A DNA stretch of 64,000 nucleotides, taken from NCBI RefSeq assembly GCF_030272615.1, contig NC_081412.1:26382501-26446500 (forward strand), read 5' to 3'. Position numbers and translations under genes: made by a program. Source of the stretch: Cryptomeria japonica (taxonomy: Eukaryota > Streptophyta > Pinopsida > Cupressales > Cupressaceae). Under the pieces are notes generated by a model, which saw only the letters and a list, made by a program, of their open reading frames with translations, did no database searches and had not been told where the DNA came from. Below, piece after piece: positions 11,941 to 23,287 of this stretch. Position 1 is the first letter of the stretch, and each line of letters begins with the position of its first letter.

Positions 11941-13379
11941 TTGCTGAAACTTTCACCAAAGCACAAAGATATCTTGGAACAGGCGCTATTAGAAACAAAT
12001 GTACCTCAAGATCTAGATGCTGACAAATTCGAAGCCATGGTGGCTCACATGACGGGGCCTCATAATCTCACCTTTTCTGAGCATGATAATATTTCATTGA
12101 GCCATCCACACAATACTCCACTCCACATTAAAGTCTTGGTCTACAAACATTGAGTCAAAAGAGTATTAATAGATGGAGGAGTTGGACTCAATATATGTAC
12201 CTTAAAACTTATCCCTGCATTAGGCTTCTCTGAGGAGTCTATTGATCCATGTAAAAAGATCACTATCAAGGCATATGATGATGAGGAAAGATCATCCAAA
12301 GGAACAGTGGTGTTGCCGATTCAAGTGGGACCAATACAAAAGGACACTATGTGCCAAGTCTTAGACATAGACCTCACATACAATATCTTATTAGGCCGAC
12401 CTTGGATACATGAGATGCAAGCAGTACCTTCAACTTATCACCAGTGTGTTAAGTTCCCATACAATGGATAAGAAATCTCTATTTCAGCAGATTTTAACCC
12501 TTTTCAACATTGTAATGCTATGGGGGAAACCCAAGACAGTTTGGTTCCACATAACAGAGAAAAACAAATCTCTTTAGCATCAAATCCTTGACAAGAAAAG
12601 CCTAAGTCTTTATCTATGGATTTCAAACAGAAGATGAAAATCAAAGAACAAGGCATGGGAGAGTACTCTTTGGAACCCTTGTGTTTAGTCAACTTACCAG
12701 TGTCACCTAAATTTCATGGGATACCTACAACATCAACACATCAAACAACACAACCCATCACCAAGTTTGGTGACAAGTTTATTCAACTAGGCATATTAGC
12801 ACATGAATCAGAAGAGAAGGACATCCTTAGTTGGCTGTACAAAGATGAATAAGAAGGCAAAGAAGCTTTAATGGAGGTGGCTATACTAACACAAATATAT
12901 GGAAAAGGCTACCTAATGATGCAATAAATGGGATACAATGGCAAAGGACCTATCGACAAGTGTCAAGAAGGTGTCAAAGAACCATTGGATCCTCCTTCAC
13001 AATTTTGTAAAGACAAAACAAGATTGGGCTATGAACACACTCTACCACCAAAGAAGACACCAAGCAAATACCAGAAACCTTAGTGGAAGGCAAAGAATAA
13101 ATACAAGGAAAACTCATGGCAGGAGGCATTATTTGAATCAACAGAAACAATCTGAAAGGAACGTGAATCCCAAGAAAAAGAGAAACACCAAGAGAAAGTA
13201 GTCATTCAAAAGGCAGAAGCACCTTGTGCAGAGGTACATCATGTTTAGGAACCTATTTCAAACAAAGAAGAATCACCCTCGAACAATATCATGACTCCCC
13301 AAGGAGAGATAGTATATGAGCAGATGCAATGAGTAGAAGTAGGATCTGATACCGAATCTAAGAAGACTGTCATACTAGT
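11941..13379 (+). pseudogene. Gypsy protease and G-patch-like linker (broken)
   Basis: The frame from 11941 to 12852, interrupted near 12151 and 12469, has the retropepsin motif VLIDGGVGLNICT (12160-12198), with DGG in place of D-S/T-G, as is common in Tat elements, and the ILLGRPWIHEM flap-proximal motif near 12389-12421. After 12920 a glycine-rich segment GYNGKGPIDK...TRLGYEHT resembles a G-patch, a module known in some retroelement proteases to bind RNA. Several stops follow. The frame is cut at 13379 by a TIR transposon. Confidence 0.75.
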
Positions 13380-14372
13380 GGGTGAACTCACAATACTGGT
13401 TCCCACTTTTTGACCAACTTTGACACTTAGATGAACATTTTGCAAAAAACCTTCACTTTCCGACACCTATAACTTTTAAATCGTTAAGAATTTGAAGATG
13501 ATGTAAACTAGTGATTTGTAACATCCTTTTTGTAGATTCTAAATATATTTTTTTCAAATTTTTCTGAATAAAATTTTATTGATTTTTCCATCTCCCTCAA
13601 AAGTAGTTTTTTACAGAAAACAACATTTTTTAAGAGTGATGTGCATCCCGAAACGTATAAATTTTTTTCTATAAATGATAAAAACTTATCTCTTTTAAAT
13701 TTTGGTTTGTAACATCAATACCCAGGGCATGCAGTTGGTTTGATAGTGATATGTTGAATATTTTTTATTTTATTAAGTTTTGAAGTCCGGCTAATTATAA
13801 TTTAGATATAGGTGTACGTTTGAACACGTAACTTGCTCTATATATATCAAAATTGAGTTTTATTTTTTTTGTTAGAAAGAAGACATCAATACCTCAAGCG
13901 TAGATATTTTTCAGAATTTGTTTGAATTAGTTTGCTATTTTTCCCAATGCATTGAACAAAGAAGTTCATGTTCGGTGAAAAACGTACATTCATAAAAAAT
14001 AAAATAAAAATATATTAATAAACTTAAATATATTAAAAATTATACTATTTGGAAAGCTTATAATAAGGACTAAATCCTCAAGAAAATAAAACTTCTAAAT
14101 GAATTCGTTTGACCCCTCAAAAGCTAATGTAAAGTTGGTTTTTTATCAGCATTTGATAGATGCAAAGGAGACTCCATTGCAAGTATGATTTAGAAGTAGA
14201 GAGGTTCTATCCAAGAAATTTTGATCTAAGAGCCTTTGATCTAACTCTCTTCAATTAATTACTTCAAATGGGACCTCTTAAAGCTTAAATAATTATATTT
14301 TCCAAAAAATGTATGATTTCAGCAAAAATCAGGATGTACCAAAAAGTGGGAACCAACTTTGTGAGTTCACCC
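13380..14372. mobile_element. 993-bp non-autonomous TIR DNA element, copy 1
   Basis: The ends are an inverted repeat: GGGTGAACTCACAA at 13380 and its complement TTGTGAGTTCACCC ending at 14372; similarity continues to about 33 bases with a few mismatches (GGTTCCCACTTTTTG shared). TAGT flanks both ends (13376-13379 and 14373-14376), a 4-base duplication. Removing the insert and one TAGT restores the pol frame across the site. The interior is AT-rich without a transposase frame. A reverse-orientation relative is at 44285-45317. The superfamily is not assigned. Confidence 0.88.
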
Positions 14373-14890
14373 TAGTATCAATCATCAAGGACCTGTTTTC
14401 ACCCTACAACATACTAGTCCACAACACTAAAAGTATCTGCGATAATACCTCAGAAACTGATTCAAATGAATATGAATGGGGTAGTTGTTCCAACGTTACT
14501 GAGGATATTGCTGAAAACACTAGTCATATACCCCTTTCTCAAGAAGGACAAGGCACAGAACCAAGACTACTTGAATTTGGTCCACAAAATATCTATGATG
14601 CCAAGGAAAACGAGCAACGACATTATGAACAAGTTTACACGGAAGATGATACCATCGAAGACCTTGACAACATCATTAAATTATTCAATGTCCCGACCAA
14701 CCTCGATGATACCTCCATCCCGACACTTACATTGGCTGAACTTGACCCACCTAATGACTCTTTACCACTCATCTTTCCTGACCTCATAGATTGGGATGAA
14801 CTTGAAAAACATGACATACCAATATTCCCAAATGATGAGTCCATTGTCCATTACTTATGTACCATTAACCCAAAAAAAGACTACCAGTGA
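14373..14890 (+). pseudogene. Gypsy pol linker between protease and RT (broken)
   Basis: A continuous frame, apparent from 14309 because the TIR end is open, encodes an acidic, Asp/Glu-rich stretch (for example TEDDTIEDLDNIIKLFNVP) ending in LPLIFPDLIDWDE. Tat polyproteins have long acidic linkers before RT. The frame stops at 14888, and 14891-15258 contains several stops in every frame before RT resumes. Confidence 0.65.
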
Positions 14891-15258
14891 ATAAAGTAAT
14901 GACATCTGCAATCAGGGGAGTACCAAGTCTTTCAGTCACAAAAATGAAAGAAATAAAGGATCCACTACTGAAAACTAGTCAATGGCGGCACTAGATCACA
15001 AAAAAGTAAAAAACAAAGGACGCATCTGTAGGTGAAAACCTTCTTGAGGCACCTAAAGATGAGATACTTGACACTCTTCCTGAACATTATCAAGAGCGGT
15101 CACCCATATTGATTGAGCCCACTCAATCAATCAACATCGGTAGAACATAAACATCCAAAAACATACACCTAGCAGGATCTCTGATAGAAGAAGAAAAACA
15201 AGAGTTTATTAAATTCTTCAAAGCAAAGAAAATCAAGTTTTCTTGGTCATACGCATAT

Positions 15259-17046
15259 ATGCCCTGGATTGATCCACATCTAATCATGCATCACTTGTCT
15301 ATTGCTCTAGCAACCAAGCCAGTTAAGCAAAAACTGAGAAAAATGAATCCACATGTGGCACTTATGGTCATGGCTGAGCTAAAGAAACTATTAGACGTCG
15401 GATTTATTCGACCTATAGACTATGCTGAATGGATTTCCAACATTGTGCTAGTTTCAAAACTAGATCTTAGTATCAAGATATGCATCGATTTTAGAGATGT
15501 CAACAAAGCCTGTCCAAAGGATGAATTTCCTTTGCCCAATATCGACATAATTGTAGACCTCATAGCAAGCCATGCAATGTTATCACTAATGGATGGTTTT
15601 TCTGGCTATAATCAAATCAAGATAGCTCCAGAGGATCAAGATAAAACAACATTTACCTGTCCTTGGGGAACGTATTGTTGGAACATCATGTGGTTTGGCT
15701 TAAAGAATGCTGGGGCAACTTATCAACGAGTGATGACAAAAATATTTCATGACATAATGCATACCTTCATAGAGGACTATGTGGATGATTTACTAGCTAA
15801 ATCATTTACTCGAGCAGAACATCTGGGCATCTTAGAGAAAATTTTTGACAGATTGGAAAAATTTCAAGTCAAGCTCAACCCTAAGAAGTGTGTCTTCGGG
15901 GTAACATTAGGCAAGTTATTAGGCTACATAGTCTTAGAAAAGGGCATTGAAGTAGATCCAACAAAGGTACAAGCCATCATGGAGATGCCACCACCTAAAA
16001 ACATCAACCAACTTAGATCATTGCAAGGATGGCTCCAATCAATCAGATGATTCATCGCTCAACTAGCAGATAAAAGTCTACCATTCAATCATTTGCTACA
16101 TAAGAATGTACCCTTCAGATGGGAAGCTAAATGTGTAGAATCATTCTATCAAATCAAGCAATATCTAATGAACCCACCAGTTCTAGTACCACCAATAGTA
16201 GGGAAGCCACTTATTCTCTACATATCAACAACAAACATATCACTGGGGGCACTGTTAGCACAAGAAAATCAGGAAGGCAAAGAAAGAGCCATCTATTACA
16301 TCAGTAGAACTTTGAATGGATACGAGCTCAATTATACATTCATTGAGAAGGCTTGTCTCACAGTGGTATTTGCTTCTCAAAAGTTTCGACACTACATGCT
16401 AGCTCACACAATCAAGCTAGTAGCAAAAATAGACCCTCTCAAATACTTGCTCAACAAAGCAGCTCTCACAGGCAGATTGGCTAAATGGGTAATGATTTTC
16501 AACGAATTTGATATCCACTACACAGAGCATCGAGCTATCAAAGGACAAGTGATTGCAGACCAATTGGCCAATGCACCACTATCAGATAAACAACCAATGG
16601 AGATTGAATTTCCAGATAGGGATGTTCTTACTATGACCACCAAGAAATGGACCCTATACTTTTATGGATCCTACACTCAACATGGCTCAGGTGTTGGCAT
16701 TTTGTTCATCACTCCTGACGGACACACCATACCAAGATCATATAGACTCATGTTTCCATGCACAAATAACATTGCTGAATATGAGGCACTGGTGACAGGA
16801 ATCAAAATGGCCGCAAAATGGAGAATCATAGAATTGAAAGTCTATGGAGATTCACAACTAGTCATAAATCAGATCAACAATGACTATTAGATGAAAGATG
16901 ACAAATTGCTACCATACAAACGAATGGTGGATAATTTCAAATAATATTTTGTACACATTACCTTCGAACAAATACCGAGGTTGGACAACAAAGCAGCCGA
17001 TGCAATGGCTACTATTGCTTCACTGCTACAAATTCCAGAACAATAG
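15259..17046 (+). pseudogene. Gypsy RT, RNase H and second (archaeal-type) RNase H
   Basis: The RT core covers residues 45-230 of the first frame with MDGFSGYNQIKIAPED, FGLKNAGATYQR and the catalytic YVDD (residues 174-177). A TGA at about 16048 separates it from a frame at 16093 in the same phase. RNase H covers about residues 38-165 of that frame (LGALLAQE, ERAIYYISRTL), with the first catalytic Asp apparently replaced by Asn. A second RNase H of archaeal type follows at residues 183-265 (WTLYFYGS, NNIAEYEAL, VYGDSQLV); its first Asp is changed to Tyr. Stops at 16888 and 17044 end it. The dual RNase H is the mark of Tat. Confidence 0.92.
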
Positions 17047-18392
17047 AGTCGTTATGAGTTTCTGGTAGAGCAACTGTTCTCCCCAGCCTATGACCATTCT
17101 ACATCCCATGTTATCTATGCCTTAACCGGTTCTAACTCTCCATTATATGGACCCATATATGACTATCTTAAAAACAATATCCTACCCATTGACCTATCTC
17201 GAAACCAAAAATGTAACTTTATCCAGCAAGCTGCCTATTATACCCTCACTCCTGACACTCTTTACCATCGAGGTCTAGATGATACTCTTCTTTGTTGCCT
17301 TGATCGTAACGAATCTGACTCGGCTTTACAAGAGCTTCACGAAGATATTTGTGGCACACATTAAAGTGGTCCTACTCTTGCTAAAAAACTTCTAAGAATG
17401 GGATATTACTGGCCGATAATGGAAAGAGATTCTTATCATTTTTCAAAGAAATGTCCTAAATGCCAAATCCATGGAAATCTTATACATGCAACATCACAGG
17501 AACTGTAGCCATTCACAACATCATGGCCTTTTTGCCAGTGGGGACTGAACTTAGTTGGCAAAATGCACCCTTCATCTTCAAATGGGCATAAGTTCATTAT
17601 CACTGCAACATAATACTTTACCAAATGGATTGAAGCAGTCCCCATGACCATAGTGACTGGAAAACAAATTGCCTCTTTCATTCTTAATTATCTGATCTGT
17701 AGATATGGCATTTCAAGTTCCATCATCACAGATAATGGATGACCTTTCAAAAACCAAGATGTGCGAGAACTATGTGAACAATTCAAAATCCAACATCATT
17801 TCTTTACATCTTACTACCCATAGGGGAATGGTCAAGCCGAAGCATCCAACAAAACAATATTGAAAATCCTCAAGAAAACAATGAATGATGTAGGAAAAGA
17901 TTGACATGTACAACTTAATCTAGCACTTTGGGTATACAGAACTAGCATCCGCACACCTACAAGAGCAACACCATATTCATTGGATCAGAAGCAATTTTAC
18001 CCCTGGAGGTAGAAATCCCATCTCTTAGAGTATCTTTGAAAGGCCTCATTTCGGATGAAGAGTATTGAGTCAACTGATTGCAAGAGATAGAACTCCTAGA
18101 TGAAAAAAGTCAACATGCATATACTCACCTCAAAGAATATCATCAACAAATGTGCCAAAGCTACAATCACAAGGTCATTCCTAGAATTTTTAAAATCGAA
18201 GATCTAGTACTCAAAGAAAATCCCAGAAATCAACAGGATCAGGAAAAGAAAGGGAAATTTGAACCTAACTGGTTAGGTCCCTATGTTATCATATCAACCT
18301 ATGGATTAGGTGCCTATCAATTAACAACTTTGGAAGGAGATGTGCTTGACGAACCAACCAACAACATCCATTTGAAGAAATACTACACTTGA
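17047..18392 (+). pseudogene. Gypsy integrase (broken)
   Basis: The zinc-binding HHCC region is visible (HEDICGTH ... CPKCQIHG, 17338-17470). In the catalytic core the first Asp position reads GLNLVG (D to N), the second is kept in ITDNG and the Glu in NGQAEASN. Stops near 17362, 17506, 17611, 17740, 17821 and 17905 and a frameshift before 18078 disrupt it. The last frame, 18078-18392, has the C-terminal KFEPNWLGPYVI motif (GPY/F type) and ends NNIHLKKYY. It normally inserts the cDNA into the host chromosome. Confidence 0.88.
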
Positions 18393-19360
18393 GCAGTCTA
18401 ATGCACGAAAAAGTCAAAAAATTAAAAACATCAAAAAAATCATAAAAAAACCAAAAAATCAAGAAAAAGGTGCAATAAAAGAAACTGATGAAAACCTGGC
18501 AATAGGCGCTACTTGTGAGAGGACAACTCCTCTATCTATTACTCTCGAGCCTTTTATATCCACAGCCAACCACTACTGACCATCGCCCAACACTTTATCA
18601 AAATAACATTATTTAGGACATACTTAACATAGTCACTATCCTTGTTTATCCAAATATCATTTCGTCATATCCTACCATGGCTTGGTAATCACTATACATA
18701 TCCACATCAGGAGGTAAATTTAGCTAGGGGCAACATTCATCAAGATTCTATCCTAAGTCAAAACTTGCAGCAAAATCTGAGCATCATGTCCAAAACAACA
18801 AATCGATAAATCAGGAGAACACAACATTGATCACTCAAAATGATTCACAATACATGATGGATGATTTTTTGAAGTATAAAATGTTTGCATCTCGTATGAA
18901 GTTTTGACTATTTTTGCACTTGAACTTTTTTGCATCATTGGATCCTCTACATTTTCTCAACAATGCATCGAGCTAGAGAAAGTCATTAAGACTCCAATAT
19001 CTTTTTAGTTTTCTGTTCGTGAGGCGATCACTTGTATTGTGCAAATATTTGTCTCAAGACGTGATTCAAAGAATATCACTAAAGACATGGTTCCACTTTG
19101 CACATACAAATGGTTAATCTTTTCTATTTATACACAAGCCGCACTTAGGTCATCTTGGTTCAATTATACCTCGATGCTTGTGCCATCTTGCAAAATCAAA
19201 AATCATGTAAATTTTTCTCAGGTCATTATGGTTCAATTATACCATTATGCTTGTATAAATTTTCAACATATCCCAACAAATCAATGCTCAATGATGATAA
19301 ACACAAAGAAAGCAAAAACATGTGACTATACAGGAACGACAAACACAAAATGAGGATGCT
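18393..19360. other. Gypsy downstream non-coding region
   Basis: No supported gene lies here. The A-rich run at 18400-18480 follows the pol stop. The ORF-like stretches at 19039-19353 contain no recognisable domain. Confidence 0.5.
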
Positions 19361-19368
19361 CAATTAGT

Positions 19369-19540
19369 TGCATATCATTTTACAATTAGTTGCATATCAT
19401 TTTACAATTAATTGCACATCATATCATTATCATACATCTCACAACATATCATTATCATACATCTCATTTTCAAGATACATCTCACAACATATCATTATCA
19501 TACATCTCATTTTCAAGATACATCTCATACATCATGCATT
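19369..19540 (+). repeat. Short direct repeats (22 bp and about 43 bp)
   Basis: TGCATATCATTTTACAATTA is duplicated at 19369-19410. A 43-base block beginning TCACAACATATCATTATC follows, present twice in a row at about 19438 and 19482. All short ORFs here are repeats of His, Ile and Ser codons and are not genes. Confidence 0.8.
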
Positions 19541-21762
19541 ATCACATCATATTCATCAAAAAACAAATCACATAAATCACATGCATCTATCTAAAACATT
19601 GCATCATCATAGAAGCATAAAAATCATATAGAAAGCATCATCTATAAAACATCATGTGAGGATCAAAGCAAATGATGTCGTATATATATCTCAAAAATGA
19701 TCAAGTGTTCAAAATATGTCGTGTCTGTCCCCAAAACAACAAAATGATCAAAATACAATAGAGAGAACGTCTCTCAGGTATGACTATCTCCTGAGGGTGA
19801 TGGTCTCATAGCAGATGTCCCAGCACCGGGATCCCCAAGTGGATCCTGACGAGCATGCCCAATCACACCTCTACTCTCTGTCCTCGACCCAGTCTACCTA
19901 GATCAATTGGATCTCGTAGCTACAAAACTTGGAACTTTGCGCTCCCTAGGCACCAGGTCCTCATAATGACATTGGTAATACTTAGCCTCCTTGGCTGTAT
20001 ACGCCAACTCCCTTAGGGTGTCTCTCATCAAGCCACCCGCCGCTGCTTTCTCCAAGCTATTTGCTCGAGCCTCACCTTGACCCAAACGCTCCAAAACTAT
20101 ATCCCGCTTAGTAGTCATTTGTGTAATCTGCCACCGATGTGCCAATAACTATGTCTGCAAATGCCTCCCAGTGAGTAGGAATCCGAAACCGGAGGGGTAC
20201 CTGCATAGTGGTACCCCTTGTCCCTCTCCCTGTCCTTGGTGCTGGTGGGGGTAAAACATCTGACCTCTTCCTCTGAGCCGGCTGTCTAAAATAATCAGTC
20301 TCTCCCACAGCTGCTATCACCTCTCCTACCCTCTCCCCACCTTCGGCTCCAATAGCCAAACCTCTTCTCCCTCTATCCTCCACAAATCACCGCACTAATA
20401 TCTCCACCCGTATACCTCTGTCACCACCAGCTCCACCTCTATCTCCTCTCCTCGCCGATCTCCTCTCCCTCTATCCCCGCACCGACCTCGACCACCTCCA
20501 CCATCTCCACCTTCATCCCCTCCACCATCCCCACCTCTCTCATCCAACTCCTCTCCCTCCTCCCCCCATCTCCCTAGCCTCTTGGGCTGCTCATCCTCAT
20601 CATCATCAAAAGTGGGAATCATCTCCACTAGATCCGATATCCTAGCCGCAACATGAGCCGCAAAGAGTGCTGAGAACTCCTCTGTCATCCCCATGTCTAC
20701 TATCCCGTAGGTGTAATCCCAAATCTGGCCGGCTAGGTGAAAGAACTCCTGAACTGCTGCCACACTATCAATAGTGGGTCCCCACTCTGGCACATCCTAC
20801 CTTTGTCGAGCATACAAGCATGCTCCCTGTGGAATCCCCTACTGTCGACCATACTGTCGATGAACCCGACTGTGTAGGAATCTCTCTATAAAAAAGGGCA
20901 TCTTCCCTATCAGATACTGGGACATATAAACATATGGCATCTCCATCCCATCCTTTACCTGCACCTCACAATCCATATATGGTCTCTAGACGACCGTATC
21001 AATATCATCCAACACTTGCCTCCAATGCTCTAGTTTGCCCAGCTTACACTGGACAACTATCCCTCTATATCCATAGACATACGCACACCCAACATGCCTG
21101 TCTCTATCGGCAAGTGTCCTAGCTGCAAGAATATGCTTCCACACCCATACCTATAGCAGTGTAACCCCAGCTAACAGACTACTGTATCCCAAGTAAACCA
21201 CCTGATGTAGGTGCTTGTATAAGTGGGCCAACATCGCAGACCCAAATGCAAATCGACTACCCTGTGTCACCATGTCCTCCAACACCAATCGCCATCCCAC
21301 TGCTAGTCCCTTCGACCTACAGTCAGGACATAAGAAGCCACCTATAAATCCTGCCAACACTGATGGTAGAGGAGCATAATCCAAATCAATAAACTCCTGC
21401 CACATGATCTCATACTCGCAAATCATATCATCTTGCAATATTCGACGCAGAGCCTCTGTACCACCCTCCTCAGTATGCTCATAGGGTAAAAGTGCACCAA
21501 CCACAGGAATCCACAAAATCTGGTAGCAATCCTCAGGTGTCACCGTAATCTCGCCTATTGCCAAATGAAAGGTGCTGGTGTCACTATGCCACCTCTCGGC
21601 CAATGCTGCCAACAAACCCCAGTTAATGATGTATCGAGGCATCTCTAATAAAGAGGATAGGCTACATCTCTCAATGATATCTTTGTCTGTCTGTGTCAGT
21701 CATGGTATCAATGACCACGGTCTCGAAAATCGCTCTTGAGACTACACAACCCTAAGCCGCTC

Positions 21763-22786
21763 CTGTCACAAGCAAAACATGTCCAATATCAATTCCCCCA
21801 TCATATCAAATCCATATCAAAACATCAAACATTCATAACAACTTGTAAAACACATCAAGTTTCACCTCATATCAAATCCATATCAAAACATAAACACATT
21901 CATATCAACTTGAAAAACAACTCAAGTTCCACATTCATATCAACTTGAAAAACAACTCAAGATTCACATTTATATCAACTTGAAACAACGCAAATCAAAT
22001 CAAGTTCATATCAAAATCATATCAAAAATCCATATCAACATCAGATCTATCAACTTGAAACATTGAAAAACAAATCAATTTATCTATCAAATCCATATCA
22101 AACATCCATACATCATATCAAAACTCATATCGGACAAATTATCAAAACAACAACGACAAGCACGCAGATTGACCCTCGCACCCATCCTAGAAAAAACTGG
22201 CAAACACCTACCTATCCCAACCTATCTTTTTTCTGTTCATAAAATCTTATTTTTTCGCCTATGCGCTAAACATTTTTACCTACGCGCTACACTACTAGCT
22301 ATGCGCTACCTAAAATTTGCTATGCGCTACCGCATTAACCCTATGCTCTAAACTATAACTATGCACTACCCTATTCTAAAGTTGCACCACCTAACTAACC
22401 CTATGCGCTAAACCTTAGATATACACTATCCTAGTCTACCCCATGCTGCAGAACTAATCCTACGCACCAGCCTAACTTACCCATGCAATCCCCTATAGAC
22501 CCTATGCGCTAGGTTGAACCTACGCGCTACCCTTTGTCCCCTATGTGCTAGCCTGCTAAACCGCTGCGCTAAAAGACATCTATGCGCTATCCTAACCCCC
22601 CTTTGCATTATCCTAAACTACTTGGATGCTACCCTAGTTCCTAAAACATGATGCGCTACCCTTTGTTTCGTATGCGCTAGGGTGCAGACCCTACGCGCTA
22701 AACCGTGAGAATCCGCGTGAAAAATTGAAAAACATGACTAAAACCAACAAAACAAAAAGCAAAAAGGGGTCAGATTGATGACTTAC
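21763..22786 (-). other. Predicted intron of the antisense transcript
   Basis: On the minus strand the donor is CCACTG/GTAAGT (exon ends at 22787) and the acceptor is TTTTGCTTGTGACAG/GAG (exon 2 begins at 21762), with a TTGAT branch-like word about 30 bases upstream. The 1,024-base intron contains the antisense TAGCGCAT array. The 120-base exon is 40 full codons, and 21762 to the domain start at 21642 is 120 bases, so phase is kept. RNA evidence is absent. Confidence 0.5.
22255..22705 (-). repeat. Third array of TAGCGCAT words, antisense strand
   Basis: On plus it reads as repeats of TATGCGCTA; GCGCTA occurs about 12 times, with several degenerate copies (TATGCACTA, TACGCACC, TATGTGCTA), spaced about 15-40 bases. 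It is the reverse complement of the word at 7110-7315 and 8823-9190 and lies upstream of the plant-mobile-domain frame, in that frame's sense. Confidence 0.8.
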
Positions 22787-23024
22787 CAGTGGTCCATATG
22801 TGGTAGGCCTCCGATACCTCCGAACGTGCTTGAATCGATGAGAAGATAGGGAACCGACATCTTGACTTTCTCTCCAAGTGTCACTTTCTCCAAGGTCAAC
22901 AAGCACAAATGAGACAAATAAAACAACTTTTTACCTTTTTATAAGGTAAGTGGAAATTAGGGTTACGTGGCAGAACATGTAAATTGCTCGTGGTCTCACA
23001 TATAACCCTAACAAACATTATTAT

Positions 23025-23138
23025 CGGGAGATGAATCAAATTATCGCATTCAACATAGACAAAATTTTCAAATGCGATGAAATTTTTCAAACATTATCAA
23101 ATCAAATTAAATTTTCAATTTTTTTGATTCATCTCCCG
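23025..23138. other. 16-bp inverted repeat with nested hairpin
   Basis: CGGGAGATGAATCAAA at 23025-23040 is perfectly complementary to TTTGATTCATCTCCCG at 23123-23138. Within it, ATCGCATT and AATGCGAT form a second arm pair. It lies about 135 bases before the 3' polypurine tract. Confidence 0.8.
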
Positions 23139-23273
23139 AGGGGACATTATCAACATCATTTTTCAAATCTGGGGCATGACATGAACATCTTGACATCAAC
23201 ATCACAATGATCATAATCAAATTTTGATGATGCATCATTTTCTTTGAATCAACATGTGCACACACGTCACTTC

Positions 23274-23287
23274 AAAGAGGGGCAAAA
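23274..23287 (+). other. Gypsy polypurine tract
   Basis: AAAGAGGGGCAAAA directly abuts the 3' LTR start TGTAGACG. It primes plus-strand DNA synthesis in this family. Confidence 0.88.

Larger units (their letters stand above)
19903..22906 (-). pseudogene. Antisense ORF with plant mobile domain (PMD, MAIN/MAIL1-like fold)
   Basis: On the minus strand, 21642 to 21151 is an open 163-codon frame with the plant mobile domain signature: LLAALAERWHSDTSTFHL, GEITVTPEDCYQIL, and a C-terminal FAFGSAMLAHLYKHLHQ. The frame extends upstream without stop to about 21700. Further C-terminal pieces are at 20395-20793 (DSVAAVQEF, then a Gly/Asp/Arg-rich tail), 20108-20383 and 19903-20145 (helical, charged). 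Stops between 20794 and 21150 break the chain. A predicted first exon (22787-22906, 40 codons) splices in phase 0 to 21762 (next entry); two stops lie in exon 2 before the domain. PMD proteins occur in host genes (MAIN, MAIL1) and in Gypsy elements; host PMD proteins act in the nucleus. The role in this element is unknown. The GC content is higher than in the sense ORFs. Confidence 0.75.

Noticed and set aside
19368-19631. His/Ile-rich frames in three phases
   Set aside because: They follow the local direct repeats.
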